From Elusimicrobiota bacterium (lineage in GTDB: Bacteria > Elusimicrobiota > Elusimicrobia > Elusimicrobiales > UBA9959): a stretch of 7,126 nt of DNA. Of this stretch, positions 4,772-7,126 are shown one piece after another (within the stretch, counting starts at the first letter, position 1; every line of letters begins with the position of its first letter). The notes under the pieces are model-generated. The model saw nothing but the letters and a program-made list of their open reading frames with translations. It was not told the origin of the DNA and searched no databases. The position numbers and the translations under genes are program-made. The stretch lies in the NCBI GenBank assembly GCA_003500765.1, contig DNQL01000054.1, positions 1 to 7,126 of the forward strand, given 5' to 3'.

Positions 4772-6949
4772 ATGAAACGCCCGCTTTTGCTCTCCTGCCT
4801 CCTCCCGCTGATCCGCCCCGCCGCCGCGTCCGCGGCGGAAGTCTGGGCCGGGGAGATAGTGGGAATAGCCGCGCGGGGAGCGGGCGTCTCCGTCATGTCG
4901 CCGTCGCCGGTCTCGGTGGTGCTGCGCGAAGAGATAGAGGCGAAAGGCGCGCAGACCGCCGACCAGGCGCTCAACGCCCTGCCCGGCGTCTATAACCGCA
5001 GGGGCAAGGGGCTGATGGATACGTCCTCCGCCCTGACGCTGCGCGGCATTCCCGATCAGAAGCGCACACTGGTGCTTTTCGACGGCGTCCGGATGAACGA
5101 CGCCTATACCGGTTCGGTGGCCTACGGGGGCCTGCAGCCGGAGGATATAGAGCGGGTGGAGGTCGCCCGCGGGCCTTTCTCGGGGCTCTACGGCGGCGGC
5201 GCCATGGGAGGCGTGGTCAATTTCGTGCCGCGCCGCCCGCTGAAGCGGGAGATAACGCTGAAGGCCGGTTACGGCGGCCCGCTGGGGCCGTCGCCGGCCA
5301 TGGAGGAGATGACCAAGACCTATCTTTCCTACGGGGACAAGGTCGGCCCGGCTTTCAGCTTCCTCGGCAGCTTCGGCTTCAAGGCCACGGACGGCTATCC
5401 TTCCGACCTCAACGTGCAGAGCGCCGCGCCGGCGGCCGGCCTCACCGGCTGGGAAAGCACGACCAGCAATACCGGCGCGGCGCGGTATATCATCGGCGAC
5501 AAAGGCGACAACGCCTGGAAAGAACTCAGCGGCTCCCTGCGCGGATGGTACGACCTCACCGATAACGATAAACTGAGCTTCTCTTTCTCCCGCGTCGCCT
5601 ACGATTATTTCTACGGAGATCCGCGTACATATCTCCGCGACGCCGCGGGCGCGGAAGTCTGGACTTACGGCACGGTAAAAGAGGGCACTTTCCTCGGCGG
5701 CGACGGCGGCCGCCGGCAGACTTCTTTTTCTTCGGTATATGAACGCCAGGCGGGGGACCTGGGCCTCCGTCTCTCCTTCGGTCTCATAGATACGGACCGC
5801 TCCTGGTACATAACTCCCACGGCGTCCGCCGCGACCCGCGGCGGCGGGCCGGGCAAGATAGCCGATACTCCGGCGCTCTCGCACAATTCGGAAGCCCGGG
5901 TGACCCTGCCCCCGCTCCTGCCCTCTAACTCGCTGACCGCCGGCGTCTCCTGGAGCTTCTCGCGGGCGGGGACGGAAGAGCGGTCCCTGGCGAACTGGCT
6001 GCTGCCCGACGAGAGAGGCGCGCTCACCTATATGTCCTCCGGCAAGAACGCCGACCTCGGGGTCTACCTGCAGGACGAGATAGCCCTGCGCCGGAACCTG
6101 ACGGCCTGGCTGTCGCTGCGCGCCGACCGCTGGCGCACCTACGACGGCAGGGCGGATCAGCCCGGCACCGCCGGCTATCCAAGGTCCTACGCCGCCCGCT
6201 CCGACTCCGCGCTAAGCCCCAAGGCCTCGCTGGCCTGGCGGCCCTCCGCGAAAACGACGCTGAGGACTTCCGCGGGACGCTCTTTCCGCGCCCCGACCGT
6301 CTATGAACTCTACCGCACCTGGACTTCCGGCTCCGTCACTTATTCCGGGAACCCGGACCTGAGACCCGAGACCGTCGTCGCCTGGGACGCCGGAGTGGAC
6401 CAGCGCCTGTGGTGGGGGGCGAAGGTCGGCGCCGTCTATTTCGAGAACCGCATGAAGGATTTGATCTACCGCTACGCCTCGGGGTCCGATCGGCTTTACG
6501 CTAACGCCGGCCGGGCTTTCGGCAAGGGCTGGGAGCTGGAGGCCGAGCAGTTGTTCGAGGGGGGGAACCGGGTTTTCGCCAATCTCACGCTCAACGACGC
6601 TCATATAAGGGAGAACTCCGCCAACCCCGCCGGCGCGGGCAAGCGCCTGACCTACCTCCCCGACAAGCTCTGGTCCGCCGGCGGGGATCTGAAGGCGGGA
6701 CGTTTCACACTGAGCGCCTCCGGCCGCTACGTGGGCAAGCGCTATACCACCGACGCGAACACCGACACCGTCGACGGGGTTTTCGGTTCGCGCGGGCCTT
6801 ATTTCACCGCCGACGCGCGCGTCGCGTATAAATTCAGCGAGGCCGCTTCGCTGTCGCTGCTGTCGCAGAACGTCTTCGACAGGGAATACTACGACTATTA
6901 CCTCGCGCCGGGCCGTTCCTGGTTCGCCGAGCTGACCTGGAGGCTTTGA
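4772..6949 (+). CDS. TonB-dependent outer-membrane receptor, probable NikR-controlled nickel or nickel-chelate receptor
   Basis: This 725-residue receptor begins at an ATG with GGAG five bases upstream. The signal peptide runs to about A19-S20-A21. A TonB-box-like GEIVGIA (27-33) is followed by the plug at about 42-155: ADQALNALPGVYNRR, TLRGIPDQKRTLVLFDGVRM, EDIERVEVARGPFSGLYG and GGVVNFVPRR. The barrel includes FRAPTVYELY (505-514), GNPDLRPETV (526-535) and a terminal NVFDREYYDYYLAPGRSWF. Such receptors import metal chelates, vitamins or sugars using TonB energy. The ligand cannot be read from the barrel. Nickel is inferred from the adjacent nikR and the operator-like repeat upstream, by analogy with NikR-controlled receptors such as FrpB4 of Helicobacter. 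The mature protein has no Cys and only two His (371, 611), so a chelate is more plausible than a bare ion. It ends in Trp-Arg-Leu rather than the usual terminal Phe. Cobalt, cobalamin or siderophore uptake remains possible. Confidence 0.85.
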   Translation: MKRPLLLSCLLPLIRPAAASAAEVWAGEIVGIAARGAGVSVMSPSPVSVVLREEIEAKGAQTADQALNALPGVYNRRGKGLMDTSSALTLRGIPDQKRTLVLFDGVRMNDAYTGSVAYGGLQPEDIERVEVARGPFSGLYGGGAMGGVVNFVPRRPLKREITLKAGYGGPLGPSPAMEEMTKTYLSYGDKVGPAFSFLGSFGFKATDGYPSDLNVQSAAPAAGLTGWESTTSNTGAARYIIGDKGDNAWKELSGSLRGWYDLTDNDKLSFSFSRVAYDYFYGDPRTYLRDAAGAEVWTYGTVKEGTFLGGDGGRRQTSFSSVYERQAGDLGLRLSFGLIDTDRSWYITPTASAATRGGGPGKIADTPALSHNSEARVTLPPLLPSNSLTAGVSWSFSRAGTEERSLANWLLPDERGALTYMSSGKNADLGVYLQDEIALRRNLTAWLSLRADRWRTYDGRADQPGTAGYPRSYAARSDSALSPKASLAWRPSAKTTLRTSAGRSFRAPTVYELYRTWTSGSVTYSGNPDLRPETVVAWDAGVDQRLWWGAKVGAVYFENRMKDLIYRYASGSDRLYANAGRAFGKGWELEAEQLFEGGNRVFANLTLNDAHIRENSANPAGAGKRLTYLPDKLWSAGGDLKAGRFTLSASGRYVGKRYTTDANTDTVDGVFGSRGPYFTADARVAYKFSEAASLSLLSQNVFDREYYDYYLAPGRSWFAELTWRL
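6939..6943 (+). promoter_or_regulatory. Shine-Dalgarno inside the receptor's 3' end, fixing a TTG start at 6950
   Basis: GGAGG at 6939-6943 lies within the last codons of the receptor gene and six bases before TTG at 6950. It is the evidence for this unusual start codon and for tight translational coupling of the two genes. Confidence 0.75.
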
Positions 6950-7126
6950 TTGTCCCTGTCCCCCGAGATCGCCTACGCGCTAAAGGAAGGCAGCCGGTTC
7001 CTGCTGCGCGTTGCGCCCGTTTTCGCCCTGGCCGTTTACGCCGCCAACCTGCTGGGCAGGCTGGGCTGGCTTTCCGGCCTGGCCTGGCTGGCGGGGCCGG
7101 TCATGCGCCTGGGCCGCCTGAGCCCC
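6950..7126 (+). CDS. N-terminus of a membrane protein, probably Gate/nucleoside-recognition domain (runs off the window)
   Basis: The frame starts at TTG 6950, the first base after the receptor's TGA, and is open for 59 residues to the window edge. A short N-terminal helix (SPEIAYALKEGSRF) precedes a hydrophobic segment at about 18-36 (LLRVAPVFALAVYAANLLG) and a second one at about 38-52. The arrangement of an amphipathic helix, L-R-x-x-P and a later GP-x-x-R-x-G resembles Gate-domain (nucleoside recognition) proteins, the family found in FeoB and SpmA/SpmB. That assignment is from memory of the pattern and rests on a short fragment. The coupling to the receptor suggests the two products act together, perhaps as the inner-membrane step of uptake. 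Another multi-pass permease family is the main alternative. Confidence 0.6.
   Translation, partial: MSLSPEIAYALKEGSRFLLRVAPVFALAVYAANLLGRLGWLSGLAWLAGPVMRLGRLSP

Noticed and set aside
4736..5884. Long open frame (382 codons) on the - strand
   Set aside because: It lies opposite the well-supported TonB-dependent receptor, is Arg/Ala/Gly-rich low-complexity sequence typical of antisense frames in GC-rich DNA, and shows no recognisable domain.
1..7126. tRNA, rRNA, CRISPR arrays, insertion sequences, attachment sites
   Set aside because: No repeat-spacer pattern, transposase, terminal repeats or RNA-gene signature was seen on either strand.

Overview
The window looks like GC-rich chromosomal DNA from a Gram-negative (diderm) bacterium. 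Two TonB-dependent outer-membrane receptors, each with a signal peptide, require an outer membrane. HypF implies a [NiFe]-hydrogenase, and NikR implies nickel-responsive regulation, so an anaerobe or facultative anaerobe is likely. Frequent ATA isoleucine codons despite the high GC content would fit an Elusimicrobiota- or deltaproteobacteria-like lineage. The taxonomic guess is weak. Nothing in the window looks like a mobile element.

Layout: (1) 2-586, + strand: C-terminal part of HypF, the carbamoyltransferase of [NiFe]-hydrogenase maturation. (2) 588-617: a strong hairpin terminator between two convergent genes. (3) 636-2048, - strand: a secreted C11 (clostripain-type) cysteine peptidase with an unusual Pro/Tyr/Trp-rich insertion. 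(4) 2049-2394: a divergent regulatory region with an extended -10 promoter, a cobalamin riboswitch and a hairpin that buries the next gene's ribosome-binding site. (5) 2395-4230, +: a BtuB-like vitamin B12 receptor ending at a textbook terminator. (6) 4277-4715, +: nikR, preceded by a perfect 7-13-7 inverted repeat. (7) 4733-4759: a second, imperfect copy of that repeat with the same spacing. (8) 4772-6949, +: a second TonB-dependent receptor. (9) 6950-7126, +: the start of a membrane protein resembling Gate-domain (nucleoside-recognition) proteins, beginning on the base after the receptor's stop codon and running off the window.

The strands share a nickel/cobalt theme. HypF consumes nickel metabolism downstream, BtuB brings in cobalt as cobalamin under riboswitch control, and NikR appears to control itself and the following receptor/membrane-protein pair. 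The most interesting proposal is that the second receptor and the Gate-like protein form a NikR-controlled nickel (or nickel-chelate) uptake system without a recognisable classical permease in view. The operator repeat and the gene order are seen directly. The transport function is inferred.
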